From Mycobacterium colombiense (GTDB taxonomy: Bacteria; Actinomycetota; Actinomycetes; Mycobacteriales; Mycobacteriaceae), in NCBI RefSeq assembly GCF_001665835.1, contig NZ_LZSX01000041.1, forward strand, positions 1-33,732: DNA of 33,732 nt, written 5' to 3'. A model generated the notes under the pieces. It did not search any database and was not told where the DNA came from. It saw only the letters and a program-made list of their open reading frames with translations. Shown here piece after piece: positions 1 to 7,201 of the stretch (position 1 is its first letter; each line of letters opens with the position of its first letter). The translations under genes and the position numbers were made by a program.

Positions 1-14
1 GATGTGTATAAGAG
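1..14. other. Probable sequencing-adapter remnant at contig end
   Basis: The first 14 bases, GATGTGTATAAGAG, equal bases 2-15 of the Nextera transposase mosaic end. The match stops where high-GC genomic sequence begins. This is most likely untrimmed library sequence at a contig end rather than biology, so the first codons of the partial gene beside it should not be trusted. Confidence 0.8.
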
Positions 15-147
15 GCGGGCCCACCGGACCGGGCGGATAATTCTGCCCGGCGGGCTGCGAACTGCCCTGTTCTGACGCCCGGGCCGTCTCGGCGAGCGGG
101 CGCTCGAGCTCCCGGATCCGGTCTTCCGGGTCTTCGTTTGCTGCCAT
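15..147 (-). CDS. Partial conserved hypothetical protein (N-terminus only)
   Basis: An ATG at 147 on the minus strand opens a frame that runs off the left edge. The visible peptide begins MAANEDPEDRIRELERPL and continues into a Gln/Pro/Gly-rich stretch. This charged 'DPE-RIRELERPL' start followed by a Pro/Gly-rich linker resembles the cytoplasmic head of small mycobacterial membrane proteins of unknown function, but the membrane part is outside the window. The gene diverges from the oxidoreductase at 205, so the bases between them must hold both promoters. Only about 44 residues can be read before the adapter remnant. The call rests on codon quality and the divergent arrangement; no function is proposed. 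Confidence 0.55.
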
Positions 148-204
148 GCATTGAATATGCCATTCGCTTCTGCGTTTCCGGCCCGTTCGGTAGTTTTTAC
201 GATC

Positions 205-1224
205 GTGCCCGATTTGCCGAATCGCCAGGTCCTGTTGCGCCGCCGCCCCTCCGGGCTTGTCCAGCCGGACGACACGGAAATGGTCACCACGCCCGCGCCC
301 GAACCCGCCGACGGCGAGGCGCTGGTGCGGACCACCTACGTCGGCATCGACGCCGCCGCCCGCACCTGGCTGGACGACCAGCCCAGCTACCTCCCGCCGG
401 TGCAGCTGGGCGAGGTCATCCGGGCGGCCGGGATCGGCGAGGTGGTCGCGTCGCGGTGCGACGCCTACGCCGTCGGCGACGTCGTCACCACACTGACCGG
501 CTTCCAGGAATACGCGCTCATCCGCGACGACCTGTTCAGCACGCCGATCCCGGGCGAGGACGACCAGCTGGCCATCATGTCCGTCTACGGGCCGACCGGC
601 GCCACCGCTTATTTCGGGATGACCGACATCGGCCGGCCGCAGGCCGGGGAAACCGTGGTGGTGTCGGCGGCCGCGGGGGCCACCGGCTCGGTCGCCGGGC
701 AGATCGCCAAGATCGCCGGTGCCCGAGTGGTGGGCATCGCGGGCGGGCCGGAGAAATGCCGGGCGGTGGTGGAGGACTTCGGGTTCGACGCGTGCATCGA
801 CTACAAGAACGACGACATCGCGGCGGCGCTGAAAAAGCATTGCCCGCAACGCGTCGACGTCTACTTCGACAACGTGGGCGGCCCCATCCTCAACGCCGTG
901 CTGGGCCGTCTGGCCGCCCGCGCGCGCGTCGTCCTGTGCGGCGTCATCTCGAGCTACCTCACCGGCGACCACCCCGGGCCGTCCAACTACGTGAACCTGC
1001 TGTCCAAGACCGCGCTGATGCAGGGGTTCAACGCGCTCGATCAGTGGGGCCGCTTCGACGAGGCGTTCGCCGCGCTACGCCAGTGGGAGGCCGAAGGCCG
1101 ACTTCACCACCGGCAGACCATCTTTGAGGGCATCGAGTCCTGTGTCGATGCCCTCAACGGCCTGTTCACCGGCGTCAACGTCGGCAAGACCCTGGTCAGG
1201 CTCAGCGAACCGAGTCCCCGCTAG
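205..1224 (+). CDS. Zinc-independent MDR family NADP-dependent oxidoreductase
   Basis: This 339-residue protein is a medium-chain dehydrogenase/reductase of the leukotriene-B4-dehydrogenase/CurA type, which reduces activated double bonds of enones with NADPH. It starts PDLPNRQVLLRRRPSG, typical of the group. The cofactor loop reads VVVSAAAGATGSVAGQIAK, and the later FDNVGG motif is also characteristic. The Cys/His ligands of zinc-containing alcohol dehydrogenases are absent. I chose the GTG at 205 because family similarity begins there; an in-frame TTG at 151 and ATG at 157 would add an unconserved leader. Its stop shares the bases CTAG (1221-1224) with the stop of the convergent PadR-like gene. 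The physiological substrate cannot be told from sequence. Confidence 0.85.
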   Translation: MPDLPNRQVLLRRRPSGLVQPDDTEMVTTPAPEPADGEALVRTTYVGIDAAARTWLDDQPSYLPPVQLGEVIRAAGIGEVVASRCDAYAVGDVVTTLTGFQEYALIRDDLFSTPIPGEDDQLAIMSVYGPTGATAYFGMTDIGRPQAGETVVVSAAAGATGSVAGQIAKIAGARVVGIAGGPEKCRAVVEDFGFDACIDYKNDDIAAALKKHCPQRVDVYFDNVGGPILNAVLGRLAARARVVLCGVISSYLTGDHPGPSNYVNLLSKTALMQGFNALDQWGRFDEAFAALRQWEAEGRLHHRQTIFEGIESCVDALNGLFTGVNVGKTLVRLSEPSPR

Positions 1225-1844
1225 GCCTCGCCGAGAACCCGGTGCAGCGCCTTGCGCGCATCGGTCAGCGCCTCGAGCACCTTGGTCCGGGTCTCGGCGA
1301 GCTGCTGCTTCTGTTCGTCGGTGCCCGTCCATGCGATGGTGCGGGCCAACCCGGCGATCTCGAAGAACTCCTTGCGGATCTTGAGAACGTCGCCGAACTT
1401 GGCCGCCCGGCCCAGGAAGGCGTGCGCGGTCTCGCTGCTGATTCCGCGCCAGGCCAACAGGTTTCGGCCGAGCTCGGTCAGCGTCGCCACACCGCCGTCG
1501 ACGGTGACCACGCCGCGGCCGGCGAGAATGCCGATCGCCAGCTCGGCCACGTCCTGCGGAGGCGTGAACGCGCCGCCGGTCGCGTCGGACACCCGCTGCA
1601 CCACCTGCGCGGCGTCGGCCGGCCCGTCCAGCAGCAATGCCGCGGTGACGAAGGCCGCGCGCTTGAGGCCGTGACGACCCTTCTTGCCGAAGGGCGCGAA
1701 GCCCGGACCGCCCGCGCCCGGACCACCAAAGCCCGGACCACCAAAGCCCGGGCCACCGAAGCCCGGACCGCCGAAGCCCGGACCGCCAAAGCCCGGACCA
1801 CCGAAACCGGGTCCACCGAAACCACCGAAGAATCCATGAGACAT
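1221..1844 (-). CDS. PadR-like winged-helix regulator with GFGGP-repeat N-terminus
   Basis: A 207-residue protein. Residues 1 to about 48 are a low-complexity Gly/Phe/Pro head made of GFGGP repeats. The rest is a compact helical domain that fits a PadR-type winged helix: KRAAFVTAALLLDGPADAAQVVQ, then TGGAFTPPQDVAELAIGILAGRGVVTVDGG, with a C-terminal helical region rich in Lys, Glu and Gln that could dimerise. PadR proteins usually repress their own or neighbouring genes and respond to small molecules. A GGA-rich ribosome-binding region precedes the ATG. Two matching palindromes lie just upstream (1867-1914) and suggest autoregulation. The family call is from pattern only; the HTH is divergent. 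Confidence 0.7.
   Translation of the reverse strand: MSHGFFGGFGGPGFGGPGFGGPGFGGPGFGGPGFGGPGFGGPGAGGPGFAPFGKKGRHGLKRAAFVTAALLLDGPADAAQVVQRVSDATGGAFTPPQDVAELAIGILAGRGVVTVDGGVATLTELGRNLLAWRGISSETAHAFLGRAAKFGDVLKIRKEFFEIAGLARTIAWTGTDEQKQQLAETRTKVLEALTDARKALHRVLGEA
1699..1818 (-). repeat. 15-bp tandem repeat coding for GFGGP
   Basis: Eight head-to-tail 15-bp units (plus-strand form AAGCCCGGACCACCA and close variants) lie inside the PadR-like gene. The first two and last units are degenerate, the middle ones nearly identical. Because 15 bp is five codons, gain or loss of units changes head length without a frameshift. Confidence 0.9.
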
Positions 1845-1866
1845 GGCTGTTTTCCTTTCTCAAAGC

Positions 1867-1881
1867 ATCAACCTCCTTGAT
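1867..1881. promoter_or_regulatory. Operator-like palindrome, site 1
   Basis: ATCAACCTCCTTGAT is an inverted repeat (ATCAA/TTGAT, 5-base centre) 22 bases upstream of the PadR-like start codon. It overlaps the purine-rich AGGAGG of the leader. It shares TCAACnnnnTTGAT with site 2. Confidence 0.5.
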
Positions 1882-1899
1882 ACCAGCGGTGCGGTGGAT

Positions 1900-1914
1900 G
1901 TCAACGTGGTTGAT
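1900..1914. promoter_or_regulatory. Operator-like palindrome, site 2
   Basis: GTCAACGTGGTTGAT contains the inverted repeat TCAAC/GTTGA around a 3-base centre. It lies 33 bases, about three helical turns, from site 1, and both match TCAACnnnnTTGAT. Two same-face copies beside a regulator gene are typical of an autoregulatory operator. Confidence 0.5.
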
Positions 1915-2149
1915 GGTTGGTGTGGGAAATCCCAGGAAATGGGGCCCGCGGCTGCTATCGTCGCTTGCTTATGCCAGGGGGATGGCGACGACGGACCGGC
2001 GCGCGGGTCGTGACCGGGAATGCCGTGCGCGGGTCGCGACCGCGGGATGCGGGCCACCCCACCGCGTGGTTTCATAACACCGTTTGCGAGAGTTGCCTGG
2101 GGAGATCTCGCCGAGCTTGACGAGCCGGCTTTGAAGATTGGTGGTTTAG

Positions 2150-2977
2150 ATGGATCGTCGCAGCATGATGTTGATGTCGGGCCTCGGCATGATCGGGGCT
2201 GCGATGCGCTTGCCGGGTGCCTGGGCCGCCCCAGCGGGCCCGTCGGTGCCGGCCGCGCCGTCGGCGGGAGGCGGCGGCTACATCTTCGCCGATGAGTTCG
2301 ACGGCCCCGCGGGCTCGGCTCCCGACCCGGGCAAATGGACGGTGCAGACCTGGCAGGACGACGTCTTCCCGCCGGTCGCGGGGATCTACCGCGACGACCG
2401 CCGAAACGTGTTCCAGGATGGCAACTCCAATCTCGTCTTGCGTGCGACCCGGGAAGGGGACACCTACTACGGCGCCAAACTGCGGGGCAACTTCCGCAGC
2501 ATGATCAACCAGACCTGGGAGGCGCGGATCAAGCTGGACTGCTTGGAGCCGGGCCTCTGGTCGTCGTTCTGGGGTGTCAACGAGGACCCGCTGCCGGACG
2601 GTGAGGTTGATCTTTTCGAGTGGTACGGCAACGGCTCGTGGCCCCCGGGAACGACGGTGCACGCCGCGTCGAACGGCAAAACCTGGGAGGGCAAGTCCAT
2701 CCCCGGCATGGTCGACGGCGCCTGGCACACCTGGCGAATGCATTGGGGCGAGGAAGGATTTCAATTCGCCCGCGACGGGGCGCAGTACTTCAGCGTTCCG
2801 AACAAACCCATCCACGTCCACGGCGGCGCCCCCGACGACTTCCGGTGGCCGTTCAACAATCCCGGCTACTGGATGACACCCATGTTCACCCTGGCGGTCG
2901 GTGGGGTCGGCGCCGGAGATCCCGCCGCTGCCGGCCTCCCGGCGGACATGCTCGTCGACTGGATCCACATCTGGTGA
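2150..2977 (+). CDS. Secreted glycoside hydrolase family 16 beta-1,3-glucanase (Rv0315-like)
   Basis: A 275-residue exported GH16 enzyme resembling M. tuberculosis Rv0315. Residues 1-27 are a signal peptide with an arginine pair (MDRRSMMLMSGLG) then a hydrophobic stretch ending in AWA, so Tat export is possible. The mature protein begins near the conserved FADEFDG motif. The GH16 catalytic signature E-x-D-x-x-E is intact as E152, D154 and E157 in GEVDLFEWYGNG: nucleophile, assisting Asp and acid/base. Trp-rich blocks and the C-terminal LVDWIHIW strand are typical of the jelly-roll fold. Length matches the family. The stop (2975-2977) directly abuts the stop of the convergent glycosyltransferase gene. 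The natural substrate in mycobacteria is uncertain. Confidence 0.9.
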   Translation: MDRRSMMLMSGLGMIGAAMRLPGAWAAPAGPSVPAAPSAGGGGYIFADEFDGPAGSAPDPGKWTVQTWQDDVFPPVAGIYRDDRRNVFQDGNSNLVLRATREGDTYYGAKLRGNFRSMINQTWEARIKLDCLEPGLWSSFWGVNEDPLPDGEVDLFEWYGNGSWPPGTTVHAASNGKTWEGKSIPGMVDGAWHTWRMHWGEEGFQFARDGAQYFSVPNKPIHVHGGAPDDFRWPFNNPGYWMTPMFTLAVGGVGAGDPAAAGLPADMLVDWIHIW

Positions 2978-4540
2978 CTATCGCTCCGCTTTGAGCACCT
3001 GGACCAGGTTGAATTGCCAGCGCTCCACCAGCCGGAAGCCCAGGTCGTGCGGCACCGCGAAGGCGGTGCTCGCCCAATAGACCGGGCCGGGCGGCAGTGC
3101 CGGACCCTGCTCATGCGCCGGCTGGGACGGATCGGCCTGGGTGATGATCCAGACGACGCCGCACTGGCTCAACGGCCTGGCCACCACCTCGGGGATGAGA
3201 TTGGTGTCGAACACGTCGTTGCGGTCGGTCGCCTTCTGCCACAGCGTGAGATCGATCAGCTTGCGATAGGCATCCGGGCGCGCCGCCAGCAGTGGGCGCA
3301 TGGGCGCCGGCATGAACGTCACCGTGTCGTTCACCAGTAGGCAATCGCCCGGCGCGGCCTTCGCGGTGATCAGGTCGGCGACCTGACTGTAGTCCATACC
3401 GTACTTGGCGTACGGGTTACGTTGCACCCGAACGTAATTGGGCGCGGCGGCCACAGCGAAAAGGCCGACGATCGCCGTCGTCACCCATGGTTTGGCGGCC
3501 ACCGCGCCACCGCAGATACCCAGGATCAGCGCCAGCGCCGGCGCGGTGAAACACAGGTAGCGCGGGGTGTAGATCGGATGAACCAGCGCCGAATACGCCA
3601 CGATCGCGGCCGTCGGCGCGGCCATCCACCCCGTCGCGAGCACCAGCAGCCGGCGCTGCGAATCCGTCAGACGCGCGGACCCGCTGAGCCACAACACGAT
3701 TGGCGCACCGATCAGCAACGCCGACAGCATGGCGAACGGCGGGCATCGTTCGAAGTACTGCTGCATCAGCACGTCTTCGATGGTGCGGTGGCCGATGGGT
3801 GCGACCCAACTGATCTGGTGCGCCTGCCCGGCAACCGTCATCAAAAACGGAATCAGCGCGCCCACGGCCGCGGCCGACGCAATCACGAAGCCCAGCAACG
3901 CCGTCCGGCTCCGGTGGAAGACGCCGATGAACACGGCGTACGCGGCCAGCAGCAGCGCGAGGTAGGCGTCCAGCACGATCGAGCAGGCCAACGCGATGGC
4001 ATAGGACAGCCACAGCCATCCGGTGTCACGGCGCGCGGCGTAGACCAGCAGGACGGTCAGCCACACGGCGGCCATCATCGACATGGCATAGGGGCGGGCC
4101 TCGATGCCCGCCCATGTGCTCCGCGGCAGGATCGCGCAGAACGCCCCGGCGGCCACCGCGACGGTGCGGGACGAGAACTGCTTGCCCAGCACGACGACGC
4201 CGGCGGCGGCGCCGCCCACTGCCAGGGCGCTGGGCGCGCGCGACCAGAACTCGGTGGGCGGGAAAACCTGGAACCACCCGTGCATGAGCAGGTAATACAA
4301 GCCGTGGACGGCGTCGACGTTGCCCAGCATGTGCCACATCTGGGCCAGCGACCGGCTGTAGGCGGCCGAGATGGTCGCGGCCTCGTCGTACCAGAAGGAG
4401 GGCCGGGCGGCGCCGGCCATGCTCACCGCGGCGGCCACGATCGCGACGATCACCGGGTCCAGCGCGGCCGGTACCGCCGGTCGGCGACCTCCCAGCATGC
4501 CGCGGCGACGCCGTGTTGCCTCGGTGGTTCCGATGCTCAC
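2978..4540 (-). CDS. GT-C superfamily membrane glycosyltransferase (GT39-like)
   Basis: A 520-residue polytopic membrane protein with about ten hydrophobic segments. After a short Arg-rich cytoplasmic N-terminus and the first membrane helix comes FWYDEAATISAAYSRSL; the acidic loop after TM1 is the hallmark of GT-C enzymes, which use polyprenyl-phosphate sugars on the outer face of the membrane. A second motif, GIEARPYAM, is also typical of the GT39/ArnT-like branch. A C-terminal domain of about 120 residues (after PNYVRVQRNPY) is soluble and probably extracytoplasmic. I chose the GTG at 4540, giving VSIGTTEAT; there is no better start. In mycobacteria such enzymes mannosylate or arabinosylate envelope glycolipids or proteins; the acceptor here is unknown. 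Confidence 0.8.
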   Translation of the reverse strand: MSIGTTEATRRRRGMLGGRRPAVPAALDPVIVAIVAAAVSMAGAARPSFWYDEAATISAAYSRSLAQMWHMLGNVDAVHGLYYLLMHGWFQVFPPTEFWSRAPSALAVGGAAAGVVVLGKQFSSRTVAVAAGAFCAILPRSTWAGIEARPYAMSMMAAVWLTVLLVYAARRDTGWLWLSYAIALACSIVLDAYLALLLAAYAVFIGVFHRSRTALLGFVIASAAAVGALIPFLMTVAGQAHQISWVAPIGHRTIEDVLMQQYFERCPPFAMLSALLIGAPIVLWLSGSARLTDSQRRLLVLATGWMAAPTAAIVAYSALVHPIYTPRYLCFTAPALALILGICGGAVAAKPWVTTAIVGLFAVAAAPNYVRVQRNPYAKYGMDYSQVADLITAKAAPGDCLLVNDTVTFMPAPMRPLLAARPDAYRKLIDLTLWQKATDRNDVFDTNLIPEVVARPLSQCGVVWIITQADPSQPAHEQGPALPPGPVYWASTAFAVPHDLGFRLVERWQFNLVQVLKAER

Positions 4541-4651
4541 CGAACCGCCCGGAACGTCGCGGTTTGGCTGAACACACCGCTATGTTGCCAGAAGCGAACC
4601 GGGCCGCTCAGGGGGATCAACCGACCGCCTATTCGAACGTATGATCGATCA

Positions 4652-4957
4652 ATGGGTCCGCTCGCGTCGATCGGGTACAACGGCCAACCGGTCCGGAGCC
4701 CGTTTCGGGTGGTGCGTCCGGCGGTCGCGGTGCTGGTCGATCTGACGGTGCTCTTCCCGCGCGAGCCGCACCGCTCGGGGCGGTATCAGCCCAACGGTCT
4801 GCAGCTGCACAAGGTCGTCGAGGGGTGGCTGAGTTGTTGGGCCCTGTGCGAGCAGGGCGACTGGTGGGGGCTGGTGACCTATCCGGTCGCGTATGGATCC
4901 AAGCGCAGGACCGTGACGCACTGGGTGCCCGCCTGGACGCTGCGCCGCAAAGGGTGA
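4652..4957 (+). CDS. Small conserved hypothetical protein
   Basis: A 101-residue basic protein, unrecognised by domain. Seen from the sequence: a Val/Pro-rich N-terminal stretch (RPAVAVLVDLTVLF), an HKVVEGWLSCWALCEQGDWWGLVTY block with two Cys and several Trp, and a basic tail ending WTLRRKG. There is no signal peptide or membrane helix. The ATG at 4652 follows GATCGATCA with no clear Shine-Dalgarno sequence; the frame is open far upstream only because it is antisense to the glycosyltransferase gene, so an upstream start is unlikely. It diverges from that gene over about 110 bases and precedes the GAP pair on the same strand. Function unknown. Confidence 0.6.
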   Translation: MGPLASIGYNGQPVRSPFRVVRPAVAVLVDLTVLFPREPHRSGRYQPNGLQLHKVVEGWLSCWALCEQGDWWGLVTYPVAYGSKRRTVTHWVPAWTLRRKG

Positions 4958-5010
4958 CCGGTGCTGTCGACCGCTGCGTGAGCGGCACGCCAATGCGATG
5001 ATTGCTGCCC

Positions 5011-5685
5011 GTGGACGCAAGTTGGGCCTCGGTGCTGAGCAAACTCGTCGCGTTGGCGGCGGTCATCGCGCTGTCACCGATCACGGTCATTCCCGCCGTG
5101 CTGGTGCTGCACGCGCCCCGGCCGCGCCCGGCCAGTCTCTCCTTTCTGGGCGGCTGGCTGCTGGGCCTGGTCGCCCTCACCGCCGCCTTCGTCAGCGGCT
5201 CGGAGTTGCTCAGTGGCTTCCACGCGACCCCGCCGAAATGGGCGTCGTGGGTGCGGCTCGCGCTCGGCCTGGCGCTCCTCGCGCTGGCGGCCTACCACTG
5301 GTTCACCCGGCATCGGCAGCGCAGCATGCCGCGCTGGATGCGTTCGTTCTCCACCCTCTCGCCGGTGCGCGCCGGGGTGATGGGGGCGGTGCTGGTGCCG
5401 GTGCGGCCCGAGGTGCTGATTCTGTGCGCGGCCGCCGGCCTGGCCGTCGGCAACAGCAGCCTGAGCGCGGGCGCTCAGGTGATCGCGGCCGCGATCTTCG
5501 TGGTGCTCGCCGCGTCGACGGTCGCCATCCCGATTTTGGCCTACGTCGGCGCCGGGAACCGCCTCGACAATGCCCTGGAACGTCTCAAGGCCTGGATGGA
5601 GGCGAACCACGACGCGATGATGGCCGTCATCCTGTTCCTGATCGGGTTGATAGTGCTCTACAACGGAATTCGCACGCTGGGCTGA
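5011..5685 (+). CDS. GAP/Sap family membrane protein (first tandem copy)
   Basis: A 224-residue protein with about six membrane helices, of the GAP/sulfolipid-1-addressing (Sap) family. These LysE-fold proteins are linked to moving glycopeptidolipids or sulfolipids to the mycobacterial surface. Signature stretches are SPITVIPAVLVLHAPRPRP near the N-terminus, FLGGWLLGL, and AIPILAYVGAGNRLD before the last helix pair. The GTG at 5011 is chosen because its VDASWASVL aligns with the start of the second copy (MAGSWGTVL); a TTG at 5002 is the alternative. The next gene, 55 bases downstream, is its paralogue, so the two are probably one transcript. No lipid-biosynthesis locus is visible nearby to tell the substrate. 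Confidence 0.85.
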   Translation: MDASWASVLSKLVALAAVIALSPITVIPAVLVLHAPRPRPASLSFLGGWLLGLVALTAAFVSGSELLSGFHATPPKWASWVRLALGLALLALAAYHWFTRHRQRSMPRWMRSFSTLSPVRAGVMGAVLVPVRPEVLILCAAAGLAVGNSSLSAGAQVIAAAIFVVLAASTVAIPILAYVGAGNRLDNALERLKAWMEANHDAMMAVILFLIGLIVLYNGIRTLG

Positions 5686-5740
5686 CGCGGTTCGGCGCGT
5701 TTCGGCGTCGCACCGACACGGCAATGGCAGGATGCCGCCC

Positions 5741-6412
5741 ATGGCAGGAAGCTGGGGGACGGTGCTGACCGGGCTCGTTCCGCTTGGACTGGTCATCTCC
5801 CTCTCACCGCTCACCGTCATCCCGGCCGTGCTGGTGCTGCAGGCGCCGCGGCCGCGGCCGAGCAGCCTCGCGTTTCTGGGCGGCTGGGTGCTGAGCCTGG
5901 CCGCGCTGACGGCAATCTCCGTCGCAGCCTCCGGCCTGCTGGGCGGCCTGGACAAGGCGCCCCCGCGGTGGTCGTCGTGGCTGCGCGTGGTGCTGGGGTC
6001 CGCGCTGATCGTGTACGGCATCTACCGTTGGCTCAACCGGCACGGCCAGGCCGAATCCCCGGCCTGGATGCGCTCGTTCGCGAGCATCACCCCCGCGCGG
6101 GCGGGGATCACCGGGGCCGCGCTGGCCGTGGTGCGGCCGGATGTGTCGCTCATCTGCGTCCCCGCGGGACTGGGCATCGGCACCAGCGGGCTCGGCCTCG
6201 CCGGCGACTGGGTGGCGGCCGCGTTCTTCGTGGCCATCGCCGCCTCCAGCGTGGCGATCCCGATATTGGCCTACGTGGCGGCCGGCAGCCGCCTCGACGA
6301 CACTCTGGCCAGGCTCAAGGACTGGATGGACCGCAACAACGGCGCCCTACTCGCGGCGGTCTTCGTGGTGATCGGTGCGATGGTGCTCTACCACGGGATT
6401 CACGCCCTATAG
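5741..6412 (+). CDS. GAP/Sap family membrane protein (second tandem copy)
   Basis: A 223-residue paralogue of the preceding gene with the same layout: SPLTVIPAVLVLQAPRPRP, FLGGWVLSL, RSFASITPARAGITGA and AIPILAYVAAGSRLD. The two copies align over their full length, so this is a local duplication that has diverged. An in-frame ATG at 5732 would add MPP; the ATG at 5741 fits the alignment better. It ends with a 13-base overlap with the convergent HExxH gene. The two proteins could form a heteromer, as LysE-type transporters are often oligomeric, but this is inference. Confidence 0.85.
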   Translation: MAGSWGTVLTGLVPLGLVISLSPLTVIPAVLVLQAPRPRPSSLAFLGGWVLSLAALTAISVAASGLLGGLDKAPPRWSSWLRVVLGSALIVYGIYRWLNRHGQAESPAWMRSFASITPARAGITGAALAVVRPDVSLICVPAGLGIGTSGLGLAGDWVAAAFFVAIAASSVAIPILAYVAAGSRLDDTLARLKDWMDRNNGALLAAVFVVIGAMVLYHGIHAL

Positions 6413-7173
6413 CCGCCGTCGGCCAGGCCCGCGTCCTCTTCGAGCCTGTTCACCGCGCCAAAGACCAACTCGCGGAACAACTCCCGGCCGTATCCGGCGA
6501 GCATGCCCAAATAGCCCCGGTCTGCCCATTGCGCGGCGTGCCGCTCCTCGTGGTGCAACACCCGGTCCAGGTCGAGCCGGCTCGCGCGCGGCGTGCCGCC
6601 GGCGTCGAGATACCAGGCATGCCCGGACGAGACGATCTGGCGAAGCTGCTCGCCGGGGTCGGCGATCCGGCCCGCGTTGACCATGAAGAGGTCACCCCAG
6701 GTGGTGCCGCCGCGCTGGCTGAACAGCCGCTGGATCCAGTTGCCGCCCAGGCCCATGAGCATGCCGTTGGGCGTGGTGACCAGCCGCCCCCCGTGGCGGT
6801 GCACGAAGGCGACGTCGCGGGTGTAGCTCCAGCGGTTTGCGTTCTGGCGGGCCATGATTCGCGTCACCTCGGCGGTGCCGTACGGGGTGACCGGAAAGTC
6901 GGTGGTCCGTCCGCCCGGCTTACCGTAGCCGGTGCCCGCGTTGAGGATGTAGGTCATCAGCGCGGCGGCCCTGGCCCGCGCGCCGTCGGCGTAGGGCGGG
7001 ATCAGGAAGAACGATTTGCCGTGCGGGTCGCTGAACTCGGCCATGTTCGCGAGGACCCCGAAGCGCGTGGCGGTGACGTCGTGCCGGCGGGCGATCTCGG
7101 CGACGACGTGCGCGGCCACGCCGCGGCGTTCGGCGTTCTCCCGCCACCTCATGCAATAGCCCTGTGCGTCCAT
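6400..7173 (-). CDS. Conserved protein with HExxH motif, possible zinc peptidase
   Basis: A 257-residue soluble protein without signal peptide or membrane helix. Near the C-terminus it has LHHEERHAAQWADRGY, with HEERH at residues 208-212. HExxHxxQ is the zinc-binding motif of gluzincin-like families such as DUF4157. A downstream NRLEEDAG stretch could supply the third, acidic ligand. The middle (GDLFMVNAGRIADPGEQLRQIVSSGHAWYLDAGG) is not recognised. The ATG at 7173 is chosen, since upstream codons in frame overlap the divergent gene starting at 7202 and offer no good start. Seen: the motif. Inferred: metallopeptidase activity. It could also be a non-catalytic zinc-binding protein. Confidence 0.55.
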   Translation of the reverse strand: MDAQGYCMRWRENAERRGVAAHVVAEIARRHDVTATRFGVLANMAEFSDPHGKSFFLIPPYADGARARAAALMTYILNAGTGYGKPGGRTTDFPVTPYGTAEVTRIMARQNANRWSYTRDVAFVHRHGGRLVTTPNGMLMGLGGNWIQRLFSQRGGTTWGDLFMVNAGRIADPGEQLRQIVSSGHAWYLDAGGTPRASRLDLDRVLHHEERHAAQWADRGYLGMLAGYGRELFRELVFGAVNRLEEDAGLADGGYRA

Positions 7174-7201
7174 GTCTTCGGACCAATTTAGGGTGTAGCG
7201 A

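Larger units (their letters stand above)
1845..2149. other. Divergent intergenic region, PadR-like gene to GH16 gene
   Basis: This 305-base stretch separates divergent genes. It holds the two palindromes described separately and presumably both promoters. I see no convincing coding sequence; the small open frames here lack codon bias and start signals. Confidence 0.6.

Noticed and set aside
3422..4957. A 511-codon plus-strand open frame across the glycosyltransferase gene.
   Set aside because: It is antisense to a clear membrane protein and is Arg/His/Gln-rich, as expected for a shadow frame in high-GC DNA. Only its last 101 codons are kept as a gene.
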